From Planctomonas sp. JC2975 (lineage in GTDB: Bacteria; Actinomycetota; Actinomycetes; Actinomycetales; Microbacteriaceae), in NCBI RefSeq assembly GCF_012985205.1, contig NZ_JABEKS010000003.1, positions 186,001-250,000 of the forward strand: DNA of 64,000 bases, in the 5' to 3' direction. Of this stretch, positions 8,450-16,785 are shown piece after piece. The notes under the pieces were generated by a model. The model saw nothing but the letters and a program-made list of their open reading frames with translations, searched no databases and was not told the DNA's origin. Position numbers and translations under genes: made by a program. How positions within the stretch are numbered: the first letter of the stretch is position 1; each line of letters starts with the position of its first letter.

Positions 8450-9610
8450 TCAGCCCTTCTTCACGAGGTCGGCCCGGTACCAGTACACGTTGTACGGTCC
8501 CCACACCGACAGGGTGAAGTAGACCGTCCTGCCGCCGTTCTCGGTGTACTGCGGAAGCTGGAACGGCGCATACAACCCGGGCACCGCAGACGAGGAGACC
8601 AGGGTCTTCGGAGACGACCACGGTCCCCACGGATGCGCGCTGTCACTGATCAGGGCTCCCCGACCGCCACCATCGGTGTACGTCATCAGCCATCTCTGCA
8701 GGTAATCGTTCCACGCGACGGACAGCTCGCCGACCGTCCCGTCGGCGACGATCCCCGCCTCGTCGACATCGTCGCTCCATCGCGGCGCACCGTCTGCATC
8801 CGTACCCGTGAAGTAGCGATAGGCACTCTGCTTCTCGACGTCGCGCTCTGCGACCTTCATCAGTTTCACCGGTCCGTTCCGTCCATGCGTCACGCCCCAG
8901 AAGTACAGCTCGTCGCCGACTTTCGTCACGCTCACCTGCACGAAACCGCCTTTGCCACTCCAGCGCGGCGACGGAAGCTTCCTCCAGGTCTGACCGTGGT
9001 CGGTGGACTTGGCGAGCCCGGAGTAGTTCGTCTCCCATTCACCCGCATCGCCCCAGTGCCGCACGGACATGTAGTCGAGATACATGGTTCCGTTCGCTTC
9101 GAAGCCGTAGGTCGGGATCGTCGTCATCTCGACGCCGTCCTCCTTCTTCGACGGGATGAGCTCCTTCGCCCATCCCTGCTCGTCGACGATGTAACCGTCG
9201 AGGCGGATGCCGTCGTTCGGGTCCGCGTCACTCGTGTACGCGATCGCGTTCGAGCGCCATTCGGTTCCGCCGCCGCCGGTCATGCCAGGGTCACGCTGAC
9301 CGAACGTGTCGCCGAACACGAACCAGGTCTTGCCGTCCGCCTGGAACATGGACCCGAGGTCCTGGCCGGCGATCTCGTATCGCCCGGTTCGGTTGGGCGA
9401 GTCCGGTCCGGTGATCTGGGAGACACGGTGCACATTCGCCACGCCGGCCAGGGCAGACGGACGGTCCTGGGTCGACAGCATCGTTCCGACGTCCTTCGAG
9501 CACCCGGTGAAGGCGAGCACCGCTACGACCACGAGCCCCACAGCTCCAGCGGAACGCGCGACCCGGCGCGCCTGCGCTGAGAGTCCTCCTGCATGCGGAC
9601 GATGTGCCAT
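8450..9610 (-). CDS. DUF4185 (GH183-like) lipoprotein, candidate endo-D-arabinanase
   Basis: 386-residue secreted lipoprotein. Signal peptide with Arg residues at 15-19, hydrophobic segment and lipobox LAFTGC (Cys 37). The rest is a DUF4185 five-bladed propeller-like domain with typical WFVFGDTFG (around residue 95), WRSNAIAYT and STDHGQTWRKLP (around residue 200) blocks. Characterised DUF4185 proteins founded GH183, endo-D-arabinofuranases that cut the D-arabinan of mycobacterial arabinogalactan and lipoarabinomannan; whether this protein has that activity is inference. It would act on the outer face of the membrane. Divergent from the SMP-30 gene; two LacI-type operators lie in the shared 223-bp promoter region. 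Confidence 0.85.
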   Translation of the reverse strand: MAHRPHAGGLSAQARRVARSAGAVGLVVVAVLAFTGCSKDVGTMLSTQDRPSALAGVANVHRVSQITGPDSPNRTGRYEIAGQDLGSMFQADGKTWFVFGDTFGQRDPGMTGGGGTEWRSNAIAYTSDADPNDGIRLDGYIVDEQGWAKELIPSKKEDGVEMTTIPTYGFEANGTMYLDYMSVRHWGDAGEWETNYSGLAKSTDHGQTWRKLPSPRWSGKGGFVQVSVTKVGDELYFWGVTHGRNGPVKLMKVAERDVEKQSAYRYFTGTDADGAPRWSDDVDEAGIVADGTVGELSVAWNDYLQRWLMTYTDGGGRGALISDSAHPWGPWSSPKTLVSSSAVPGLYAPFQLPQYTENGGRTVYFTLSVWGPYNVYWYRADLVKKG

Positions 9611-9673
9611 GCCTGGCCTCCTTGCCGAGCGCGTCGGCGCTACCGCCGCACCGATCGGTCAACAGTGAATCGT

Positions 9674-9689
9674 ATGAAATCGGTTTCGT
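9674..9689 (-). promoter_or_regulatory. LacI-type operator near the DUF4185 start
   Basis: ATGAAATCGGTTTCGT, matching the 7173 operator core with a G for A at the centre. It lies 64 bp upstream of the DUF4185 ATG in the divergent promoter region. Confidence 0.75.
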
Positions 9690-9741
9690 CAAGAAACGGT
9701 CTCGCCTCGATCAGCAAGTTCAATGTCAAGGCCTCGATCGA

Positions 9742-9757
9742 TCGAAACCGATTGCAG
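9742..9757 (+). promoter_or_regulatory. LacI-type operator upstream of the SMP-30 gene
   Basis: TCGAAACCGATTGCAG, differing from the 7173 site by C for T in the core. Centre-to-centre distance from the 9674 site is 68 bp; together they could control both divergent genes. Confidence 0.75.
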
Positions 9758-9833
9758 CCGCGGACCTTCGGGCCGATCGACGCATTCGCGACTCGAGTCG
9801 TCACCGACAGCTCCCATGCTGTGGAATAGACGC

Positions 9834-10751
9834 ATGGCATCCGATCGCATCCCGGCCCTCTTCGAGCGCAAGCACGCGCGGTTCGAGGGGATCCGCGGGG
9901 ACTCCGAGTTGCGCGTCCTGTTCGACGACGGGCGATGGCTCGAGGGTCCGGCGTACTCACCGCAGGGGCGGTTCGTGCTGTTCAGCGACATCCCGAACGA
10001 CAGGGTGCTCCGCTACGACGAGGTGAGCGGTCGAGTGGACGTGTGGGAGCATCCGGCCGGCTTCTACAACGGGCGCACGGTGGATCCGCAGGGCCGGTTC
10101 GTCAGCTGCCGTCAGGGGGATCGGAGCGTCGTGCGGCGCGAGCACGATGGCTCGACATCCGTCGTCGCCGACTCCTACGACGGGCATCGGCTGAACAGTC
10201 CGAACGACGTGGTGGTCCGCTCGGACGGCTCGGTGTGGTTCACCGACCCCACGTACGGCATTCAAAGCGACTACGAGGGGCACCGCGGGGACGAGGAGCT
10301 CGGCAGTCGCAACGTGTATCGCTGGTCGGCGGATGCAGGGCTCATCGCAGTCTGCACCACTCTGACCCAGCCGAACGGGCTGGCCTTCTCCCCCGACGAG
10401 TCACTGCTGTACGTGACAGACAGCGAACGCCGCACGATCACGGTCTTCGCCGTCGACGGGGTCGACGACGACCGTCTGGCTCCCGGCCGGGAGCTCGTGT
10501 CTGGCGAGGTCGCCTTCGACGGCCTGCGGATCGACACAGTGGGCCGGCTGTGGGTGGCGACCACCGAGGGCATCCACGTCTACGACCCGGACGGCACGGT
10601 GCTCGGCCTGCTCCGCCTGCCGGAGACGGCAGCGAACCTCGAGTTCGGCGGACCTCAGCGCAATCTGCTCTACATCACCGCGACGACGCGGCTGTACGTC
10701 ATCCGAGTCTCCGTCGAAGGCGCAAAGCGGCTGCAGCGGTCGCACCGATAA
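9834..10751 (+). CDS. SMP-30/gluconolactonase/LRE family lactonase
   Basis: 305-residue calcium-dependent beta-propeller lactonase. Metal-site motifs are visible: the Glu of EGPAYSPQGRF (about residue 38), NSPNDVVVRSDGSVWFTDP (about residues 122-140), QPNGLAFSPDE (about residue 180) and FDGLRIDTVGRLWVAT. SMP-30 proteins hydrolyse sugar 1,4- or 1,5-lactones such as those formed in oxidative pentose pathways; an arabinonolactone would fit this locus (inference). ATG 9834 was chosen because homology begins there; an ATG at 9816 is possible and neither has a strong ribosome-binding site. It lies behind a LacI-type operator, so it is probably induced with the hydrolases and transporter. Confidence 0.88.
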   Translation: MASDRIPALFERKHARFEGIRGDSELRVLFDDGRWLEGPAYSPQGRFVLFSDIPNDRVLRYDEVSGRVDVWEHPAGFYNGRTVDPQGRFVSCRQGDRSVVRREHDGSTSVVADSYDGHRLNSPNDVVVRSDGSVWFTDPTYGIQSDYEGHRGDEELGSRNVYRWSADAGLIAVCTTLTQPNGLAFSPDESLLYVTDSERRTITVFAVDGVDDDRLAPGRELVSGEVAFDGLRIDTVGRLWVATTEGIHVYDPDGTVLGLLRLPETAANLEFGGPQRNLLYITATTRLYVIRVSVEGAKRLQRSHR

Positions 10752-10908
10752 CGGAACGGACACGGATTCGCATGCTTGTGCATGCACCATTGCGTCGGCA
10801 TCCCGATCCTCGCTAGGTTTACCGAGGCCCATTCGGGCCGCCATCCGGCGTCTCGCTCGCGCGATCGCTTCGCGCTCGAGCCGTACAGGAACACGAAAGG
10901 GGACAGTC

Positions 10909-11010
10909 ATGATGAAGACCATCACGCACATCCAGCCTCACTCCTTCGTGCTCCGTGGCGCCGCCAACCGCACCGCCCGACGCGCACGTCGTACCGGGGC
11001 AGCCTGCTAG
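10909..11010 (+). CDS. Small basic peptide, 33 residues, possible leader ORF
   Basis: ATG 10909 (or the adjacent ATG 10912) follows a strong AAAGGGGAC ribosome-binding site. The peptide is MMKTITHIQPHS... then an Arg-rich stretch NRTARRARRTGAAC ending in Cys immediately before the stop. No family is recognised. It is followed by about 500 noncoding bases and then by a small conserved-looking gene at 11519, so it may be a leader peptide or an independent small protein. Support is the ribosome-binding site and start alone. Confidence 0.45.
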   Translation: MMKTITHIQPHSFVLRGAANRTARRARRTGAAC

Positions 11011-11518
11011 TAGCCATGCCTGCGTTCTGACGGCCTGGCCGGTGTTCTGAACAGGACACCGTTCTGAGCCCGACCGCACGCTGACGGTCTTCCTCTTCCG
11101 AGGATGCGTTGTCGCGACGCCCGCGATGTCGCTCGCCGACATCCGCTCGACGTCACCGACGATGACCCACCGTCGCACGGCTTCAGGACCAGGCAGAGTC
11201 GTCACCCGCTCAGCGCAATGGCGACTCCGCAGGCATTCCCGCCCTCCGTACGCGGTCCGCCATGCCCGGATCCGCGCGACGGAATCGACGCAGGAGAGCG
11301 CCCAGCGCGGGCTCTCTGCTCACCGCAAACCTGCCACCGGCAGAAACCGGGATCATTCCGGCGCCAGGCGGCCCATCGTCTCTTCTATTCGTTCCACGAG
11401 ATCGCGAGTCGGACATCCGTGCCATCGCGTGAACCGCGCCCCGCACCGGGGCCGGTGCCAGCACCATCACTCGTGTCGGCAGCCCTGCCGGCACCACACC
11501 TCATCTGGAGTAACCCTT
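11011..11518. other. 508-bp gap without a convincing gene
   Basis: No frame here has a credible start or composition. It holds a 20-bp near-perfect palindrome GGTGTTCTGAACAGGACACC at 11041-11060 (one T-G mismatch), a small hairpin GATGTCG/CGACATC at 11125-11143, and GGAG at 11507-11510 serving the gene at 11519. It may carry a long 5' leader or a promoter region with a palindromic operator. Confidence 0.5.
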
Positions 11519-11788
11519 ATGGATACGCAAACGCTCGACAGGCCCCGGTCGGTCACGACCGAGACCGCGGACGCGTTGACGCTCGCCGCACACCCGCCGA
11601 GCCCCGTCGACCGACTCGCGATGCGGGTCGGTCTCGCCCTGATCGTCTGGAGCCGGCACGAGAGTCGCCTGCGCCGCAGCGCCGCCGAGGACTGGGACCA
11701 GGCCTCGCTCCGCAACCAGCAGACCGAAGAGCGGGAGGCGCGCGAACAGGCGTGGCTGAACGCTCTGCACCTCATGCCTCGCCGGTGA
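11519..11788 (+). CDS. Hypothetical small protein, 89 residues
   Basis: Start ATG 11519 is backed by GGAG ending 8 nt upstream. The product has a polar, disordered-looking N-terminus (residues 1-30), a short hydrophobic amphipathic stretch (VDRLAMRVGLALIVWSRHES, residues 30-49) and a charged C-terminal half rich in Glu, Arg and Gln (RNQQTEEREAREQAW) that could form a helix. No catalytic motif. It could be a small membrane-associated protein. A hairpin that may terminate transcription follows at 11817-11854. Confidence 0.65.
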   Translation: MDTQTLDRPRSVTTETADALTLAAHPPSPVDRLAMRVGLALIVWSRHESRLRRSAAEDWDQASLRNQQTEEREAREQAWLNALHLMPRR

Positions 11789-11816
11789 GCCGATCATGAA
11801 CACGTTCACGCTGGAG

Positions 11817-11854
11817 GGCATCCTGGCCGCTGCCTACGTGGCGGCCGGGATGCC
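11817..11854. terminator. Hairpin between convergent genes
   Basis: 14-bp stem GGCATCCTGGCCGC (11817-11830) with GCGGCCGGGATGCC (11841-11854), one mismatch, 10-nt loop, located between the 89-residue gene and the 3' end of the encapsulin operon. Confidence 0.65.
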
Positions 11855-11920
11855 CCGACCCTCTTCTTCAGTTGTCTTCAGCGGATGCGCGAGCATTCGC
11901 TCCTCGGCTTCGGCGTCGCG

Positions 11921-12730
11921 TCAGGAGATGACGACCTGGATCGCGGCCTCCGGTGTGTTGACCCGGAAGCTGAACGACTCCTCGAGGTAGAGGCTCACAC
12001 TGTCGGCATCGTGCGTGCGGTAGCCGATCGCCAGATCCTGGCCGACCTCGAGCACGAAGTCACCGCCGCGCAGACTCAGCACGACGACGCCGTCGAGGCC
12101 GGGAACCCACTCCACCGGCCCGCCGAGGATGTCGCGCAGGTGCCGGATCAGCGGATATCCGCCCCCCTCGTTCGCCTCGATCACGCTCGTCCACTGACTC
12201 GGCCCGAGCGCCAGAGCGTACGGTCCGTCGACTCCGGATCGCTTCAGCGCGGCGATCGCCTGCGTCACGACGTCGTCGTAGTCCTGCGGAGCACCCTGGT
12301 GCACGAGCGGACGGTGCGGCGAGGCGGGGATGATGCCCGTGATGCCCGCCGCATCCCAGCCGTTGAAGACGGCCGAGTTCTCCACGCGCGCGATGCGCAC
12401 CGCGGCCTCGTCGAGCGGACCCAGGTCGACGTCTTCTGCACCACGGTCGGCTGCGTCGAGTTCCTCGCGCTCGAGCGCGAAGTCGGCGCGCACCTCGGTG
12501 AGCGGCAGCACCTTCCGGCTGCGCGCGATCACGGACTCCTCCGGGGCGTCCACCACGCCGCCGACGCGTCCGAGATTCGTCGCTGAATGCTCCCAGCCGT
12601 GCGGCCCAGAGAAGTCGACGAGCTTGCGCGCCCCCAGTGCGACGGGAAGGCGGGCGGATGCCTCGTCATCCAGCAGCTTCCACGCCGCGTCGGTGAGCGG
12701 AGCGCGACCGCGCAAAAGGTGATTCGTCAT
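11921..12730 (-). CDS. Encapsulin shell protein (family 1, linocin M18-like)
   Basis: 269 residues, standard length for a T=1 family 1 encapsulin with the HK97 phage-capsid fold. Recognisable family stretches: LLRGRAPLTDAAWKLLDDEA near the N-terminus, GARKLVDFSGPHGW (about residues 32-45), DLGPLDEAA (about residues 102-112), ENSAVFNGW, and DYDDVV...ALALGPSQW in the middle, and QDLAIGYRTHD...YLEESFSFRV at the end. About 60 copies are expected to assemble into a protein nanocompartment. Its ATG overlaps the stop of the DyP peroxidase gene (ATGA), and that peroxidase carries the targeting peptide, so the pair is a self-contained cargo-shell operon. Confidence 0.96.
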   Translation of the reverse strand: MTNHLLRGRAPLTDAAWKLLDDEASARLPVALGARKLVDFSGPHGWEHSATNLGRVGGVVDAPEESVIARSRKVLPLTEVRADFALEREELDAADRGAEDVDLGPLDEAAVRIARVENSAVFNGWDAAGITGIIPASPHRPLVHQGAPQDYDDVVTQAIAALKRSGVDGPYALALGPSQWTSVIEANEGGGYPLIRHLRDILGGPVEWVPGLDGVVVLSLRGGDFVLEVGQDLAIGYRTHDADSVSLYLEESFSFRVNTPEAAIQVVIS

Positions 12731-13854
12731 GATGCCGTTCCTTCTGTGTCCTGTGCCGTTTGCGTTGCCGATGGATTCCGCAGCGATCCGATGCCGAGTG
12801 AGACGTCCGCGTCGCGGTTCGTCGGCTCGCTCCGTGCGGCGGCCTCGGAGCCATCCGCATCCGAGACGTCAGCGCCGAGCATCTCCGCCAGCTCCTCCGG
12901 ATCCGCGAGCGCCTGCAGCACCGGGTTCGACGGCACGAAGAACGTCGAGCCGGTCACGGCCGTTGAGACGTCGAGGATCTTGTCGTGGAAGCCGGGTGGG
13001 TCGCCGATGAACATGCGGTCGATCATCCGCATCGTGACCCAGAGGCGCGCGGAGTATCCGATGAAGTAGGTGCCGAACTCGCCCGACCCTGGCCGCCCGA
13101 AAGGCATGTTGTCACGCAGGATGTCGACCTCGTTGCCGTCGTCATCCGTGATGGTCGTGAGCGTCTTGTGCGCCTTCTGGTCCGCCACGCTGTCGTCGAG
13201 CTCGACGTTGTCCAGTTTGGTGCGGCCGATGACCGCCTCCTGCTGCTCGGCGGTGAGGGATCCCCAGCCGTCCAAGTCGTGCAGGTACTTCTGCACGACG
13301 ACGTAGCTGCCGCCGGCGAACGCGGGATCCGCGTCCGCGATGAGCGTCGCATCTGCGAGCTCGCTGCCCTTCGGGTTGGCGGTGCCGTCGACGAAGCCGA
13401 GCAGGTCGCGTGCGTCGAAGTAGCGGAAGCCCTGCGTCTCGTCGGCGACGCGAACCGCGGATCCGAGGGCGCCCAGCAGCAGCCGCTCCAGCTCGAAGCA
13501 CAGGTCGACTCGCTCGGCACGGATGTGGAACAACAGGTCGCCAGGAGTCGACGGTGCGGTGTGCACGGCGCCGCGCACCCCGGGGAACACTTCGAGCTCG
13601 GCGGGCCGGATGCCGGGCACGAGCCTGTCCCACAGCGTGCTGCCGATGCCGACGACGCACGAGAGGTGGCCGCCGAGATCGCGGAATCCGACCGTCTTGA
13701 CGAGGTCGTCGACCCCGGAGACGACGTCGCGCACGGAGTCGAGGGATGAGTCATCCGCTCCGACGGTGACCACCAGGAACACGGCGAACCGCGAGAGCGG
13801 AGCGTCGACGCTCTGCGCGTCGATGGGTACGCGATCGCGCAACTCACTCGACAT
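12727..13854 (-). CDS. Dye-decolorizing (DyP-type) haem peroxidase, encapsulin cargo
   Basis: 375 residues. Conserved DyP features: GIGSTLWDRL (about residues 70-80), the GxxDG motif as LLGFVDGTANP (about residues 175-186) containing the catalytic Asp, and the distal segment ...GTYFIGYSARLWV. The C-terminus carries an encapsulin-targeting peptide, SLGIGSLRN, about residues 353-361, joined by a flexible acidic linker (ADVSDADGSEAAARSEP) and followed by a 14-residue tail. Start ATG 13854 chosen because homology begins with MSSELRD; upstream in-frame codons overlap the divergent promoter. Cytoplasmic, packed into the encapsulin, likely in oxidative-stress defence. Confidence 0.95.
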   Translation of the reverse strand: MSSELRDRVPIDAQSVDAPLSRFAVFLVVTVGADDSSLDSVRDVVSGVDDLVKTVGFRDLGGHLSCVVGIGSTLWDRLVPGIRPAELEVFPGVRGAVHTAPSTPGDLLFHIRAERVDLCFELERLLLGALGSAVRVADETQGFRYFDARDLLGFVDGTANPKGSELADATLIADADPAFAGGSYVVVQKYLHDLDGWGSLTAEQQEAVIGRTKLDNVELDDSVADQKAHKTLTTITDDDGNEVDILRDNMPFGRPGSGEFGTYFIGYSARLWVTMRMIDRMFIGDPPGFHDKILDVSTAVTGSTFFVPSNPVLQALADPEELAEMLGADVSDADGSEAAARSEPTNRDADVSLGIGSLRNPSATQTAQDTEGTAS

Positions 13855-13974
13855 TCGGCATCCCCTCGCCAGGCCGCGCGGTGCGAAGCAGCACCCGCGG
13901 ATCAGACTATCGCCGACATCCGGGGCGTCTCGGGCCCGAGCCGCATCGTAGAACACGAGGTAAGTTCACATCAC

Positions 13975-14505
13975 ATGGGGGAAACGGCTGCGCAGCCGAC
14001 GCCATCTCGTGGCGCCCGGGCGCTCGACTTCACGATCCGGGCCTTCAGCACGGAGGCCACGGTCTACGGGATCGTGCTGGTCAGCGCCCTGATCGCCGTC
14101 GGGTGGAAGTTCGACACCGACCTCGAGGTACTGCTCTTCATCGTCGGCACGACGCTCATCTTCTGGATCACGCACGTCTACGCCCGCACGGCAGTGGCCA
14201 GCAACGAGCACGCGGATGAGCCGGTCTCAGTCGGCCGGGCGTTCCGTGAGGCAGTCCGGCACTCCAGCGGGATGCTGCTGGCGATGCTGCTGCCGGCCGT
14301 CTTCCTGGCGCTGGCCGCCGTCGGCTGGCTCGACGAGTACGTGGCGTACTACATCGCGCTCTGGGTCAGCATCGGCATGCTGGCGGTCATCGGCTACATC
14401 GTGGCCTGGCGCAACAAGCGTCCGTGGTGGCGCAGGATCCTGAGCGCGCTGATCACCGGTGTGTTCGGTCTCATCGTGGTGGGGTTGGGGATCCTGGCGC
14501 ACTAA
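13975..14505 (+). CDS. Hypothetical four-helix membrane protein
   Basis: 176 residues. After a short polar N-terminus there are membrane segments at about residues 28-45, 50-68, 100-120 and 122-145, with a final one at 155-174; ARTAVASNEHADEPVSV forms a polar loop between the second and third. No family motif recognised. It is divergent from the DyP/encapsulin operon (121-bp gap) and is followed by a strong hairpin. Function unknown. Confidence 0.8.
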   Translation: MGETAAQPTPSRGARALDFTIRAFSTEATVYGIVLVSALIAVGWKFDTDLEVLLFIVGTTLIFWITHVYARTAVASNEHADEPVSVGRAFREAVRHSSGMLLAMLLPAVFLALAAVGWLDEYVAYYIALWVSIGMLAVIGYIVAWRNKRPWWRRILSALITGVFGLIVVGLGILAH

Positions 14506-14508
14506 GCC

Positions 14509-14584
14509 GTGCCCGACCCGACTGAATAAGCAGAGGATGACGCCCGCGATCGGGGGGAATCGCGGACGTCATCCGGTCGGGCAC
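14509..14584. terminator. Nested two-stem bidirectional terminator
   Basis: Outer arms GTGCCCGACC (14509-14518) and GGTCGGGCAC (14575-14584) enclose an inner stem GGATGACG-CCGCGAT / ATCGCGG-CGTCATCC with a G-rich loop. The structure separates a plus-strand membrane gene from the convergent NlpC/P60 gene. Confidence 0.8.
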
Positions 14585-14610
14585 CGGGATGCCGGAGCGT
14601 CGGCCCGCGA

Positions 14611-15441
14611 CTACACGCCGGAGATGTGCACGAAGATCGGGCTGCCCCAGATGGCTCGGTGCGACACGTACCGACCCCAGTCGGGCGAGTCGACGATGCC
14701 GCCGTCGCCGTCGTAGATGCCGATGTGCTGGCCGGGGTAGACGACGAGATCGCCTGCGACCGCCTGGGATTCCGACACCTGGGTGCCCATGGCGGCCTGG
14801 GAGTCGACGCCGCGCGGCAGGCTGATGCCGTTCTGGCCGTAGACCCACTGCACGAGGCCGTCGCACTCGAATCCGGCCGACGGGGAAGCGCCGGTGGAAT
14901 ACGGGACGACGCCGATGTAGGTCTCGGCGAGTGCGAGGATCGCGGCGCCGAGGCCCGATCCCGTGCTGGAGGCGGACACCGTCGACGTCGAGCTCGCGGT
15001 GGCCTGAGCTTCTGCGGCGGCTTGTGCGGCGGCCGCTTCGGCGTTCTTCTGATCCAGATCGCTCTGGCTCGTCGCGCTGAAGGTGTCTACGGCGAGGGTC
15101 GCCTGCTGCGCTCCGGCGTCGACAGCGAAGGTCTGAGCCGCCTGCTGCACCGGGATGGATGCCGTGGTCGGGTTCGTATCCGGGTCCGGCGTGAACGCGG
15201 CGGCCGGTGAGGCGGTCGTCCCGACGGAGAAGCCGACGGCGCATGCGACTGCGACGATCGCCACGCCCAGACCGGATCGTTTTCGGATCCGTGATGCGGT
15301 GCGGCCTCCGGATGTCGGCACGTGCACCGTGACGGTTCGGCCGACGCGGTCGCCCGGCACTCGGTCGATGAGTGCGACGGCGTTCCGGGGGTTTCGGGAG
15401 TTTTCGGTTGTGGGGGTTGCGCGGTGGCGTCCGTGGGGCAT
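14611..15441 (-). CDS. Secreted NlpC/P60 (C40) peptidoglycan peptidase
   Basis: 276 residues. A long basic N-terminus (about 55 residues) precedes a signal segment (GVAIVAVACAVGFSVG, then ASPAAA cleavage region), a Thr/Ala/Gln-rich linker with a short coiled-coil-like stretch (DLDQKNAEAAAAQAAAEAQA), and a C-terminal catalytic domain from about residue 160. The nucleophile is the Cys of FECDGLVQWVY and the base His is in GQHIGIYDG, the NlpC/P60 arrangement. Probably cleaves peptide cross-links in cell-wall turnover. Start ATG 15441 is the only good upstream start; the unusually long pre-signal segment may mean a later start, perhaps GTG near residue 40. Confidence 0.9.
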   Translation of the reverse strand: MPHGRHRATPTTENSRNPRNAVALIDRVPGDRVGRTVTVHVPTSGGRTASRIRKRSGLGVAIVAVACAVGFSVGTTASPAAAFTPDPDTNPTTASIPVQQAAQTFAVDAGAQQATLAVDTFSATSQSDLDQKNAEAAAAQAAAEAQATASSTSTVSASSTGSGLGAAILALAETYIGVVPYSTGASPSAGFECDGLVQWVYGQNGISLPRGVDSQAAMGTQVSESQAVAGDLVVYPGQHIGIYDGDGGIVDSPDWGRYVSHRAIWGSPIFVHISGV

Positions 15442-15682
15442 TCGTTCGACTCGATTCGGGTTTCGGGTTTCGGACGTACCTCGGACACGTTTCCATAACG
15501 AACGCGCGTGAATCTGGACATGCTGTCAGAAAACACGCTAGGAGAGCGCAGGACTTTCAGACTCTCGTTGGCGTGCCGATAGGTCTCGGAGCCCACTTTC
15601 GGCGTCGTCGAGACATCGTTTTCCGCCTTCACGTCGGCGGCGCCGAGAACCTCCCGGGCACCCGGAATCCGCGGTGGACCCG

Positions 15683-16633
15683 TCAGACCTCCGCGAGCCG
15701 GGCCGCCTCGGCGAGTACGTCGAGCTGCTCGAGATCCCGCACGTCGAGAACCTGGAGGTAGACGCGCCGGGTGCCGAGTGCACGAAGGCCGTGGAGACGC
15801 TCGGCGACATCCGCTGCTGTCCCGAAGAGACCGTTCACGCGCTCGGCGACGGGATCCTGTCCTTGGGAGCGCGCCAGCGCATCCGCCTTCTCCGTCGTCG
15901 TGCCGACGGTGGCAGTGAGGGCGACCGAGAGGCGCAGGGTCTCCGGATCACGCCCGGACGCCTGCACCGCGTCAACGGCGCGGCCGTAACGCTCCGCGAC
16001 GACGTCATTCGGCACGAATCCCGTGTTGAACTCGCGCGCGTACTGCGCGGCGAGTGCCGGCGTGCGGGTTGGCCCACCTCCGCCGATGATGATCGGGATG
16101 CTCTGACCCACCGGTCGCTCCGCCGCCGGCCGCTGACCGCCCGGTGTGCGATCGAGTCGGTAGTGCTCGCCCTCGAAGGAGAAGGTCTCGTCGGCCGGCG
16201 TGCTCCAGAGGCCGGTCACGATCGCGAGGGACTCTTCGAGCAACCCGAACCGCTTGGGCGGGAATGGGATGCCGTAGGCGTCGTGCTCCGGAGCGTTCCA
16301 GCCCGCGCCGAGGCCGAGCTCGACGCGTCCACCCGACATGGCATCCACGTTGGCGACCTGCATGGCGAGCACAGCGGGGTGCCGGAACGTGACCGGCGTC
16401 ACCAAGGTGCCGAGGCGTACGCGCTCTGTGGCCATCGCGAGGCCGGCGAGGGTGGTCCAGGCATCCGACAGGGCTGGATCACCCGTGAAGGACCGGTCGG
16501 GCTGCGTGTAGTGATCGGACCGGAAGAAGCCGTCGAAGCCGAGCCGCTCGGTGGCCCGAGTGGCGGCCAGCAGGTGATCCCAGGTCATGCCGAACTGGGG
16601 CTCGACGAAGATGCAGTACTCCACGGCGACCAT
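15683..16633 (-). CDS. LLM-class flavin-dependent oxidoreductase
   Basis: 316 residues of the luciferase-like monooxygenase TIM-barrel family (F420- or FMN-dependent). Conserved stretches: DGFFRSDHY (about residue 35), RLGTLVTPVTFRHPAVLA (about residues 72-90), SGGRVELGLGAGWN (about residues 98-112), and PIIIGGGGPTRTPALAA (about residues 180-197). ATG 16633 was chosen because the family's first strand (VEYCIFVEPQFG) starts there. In actinobacteria many relatives use F420. Substrate unknown. Divergent from the small HesB-like gene, 152 bp apart. Confidence 0.9.
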   Translation of the reverse strand: MVAVEYCIFVEPQFGMTWDHLLAATRATERLGFDGFFRSDHYTQPDRSFTGDPALSDAWTTLAGLAMATERVRLGTLVTPVTFRHPAVLAMQVANVDAMSGGRVELGLGAGWNAPEHDAYGIPFPPKRFGLLEESLAIVTGLWSTPADETFSFEGEHYRLDRTPGGQRPAAERPVGQSIPIIIGGGGPTRTPALAAQYAREFNTGFVPNDVVAERYGRAVDAVQASGRDPETLRLSVALTATVGTTTEKADALARSQGQDPVAERVNGLFGTAADVAERLHGLRALGTRRVYLQVLDVRDLEQLDVLAEAARLAEV

Positions 16634-16785
16634 CCTGTCGGATCGGTCGAAGGCTCGCCGGACCTCGGAGAAGCTGACGATCCTTCGACCTGGGCGTCCC
16701 CGCAGAATGCGCGGGCCCCGGGTTGCGGATGCCATGCGGGTGCGGAATCGTGGCCGATTCCTGTCGGCAACCGGAAGGAGAGCTC

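Noticed and set aside
10776-11030. Plus-strand 84-residue frame around the small peptide
   Set aside because: Composition is Arg/His/Pro-rich and it runs through the ribosome-binding site of the 33-residue peptide in another frame.
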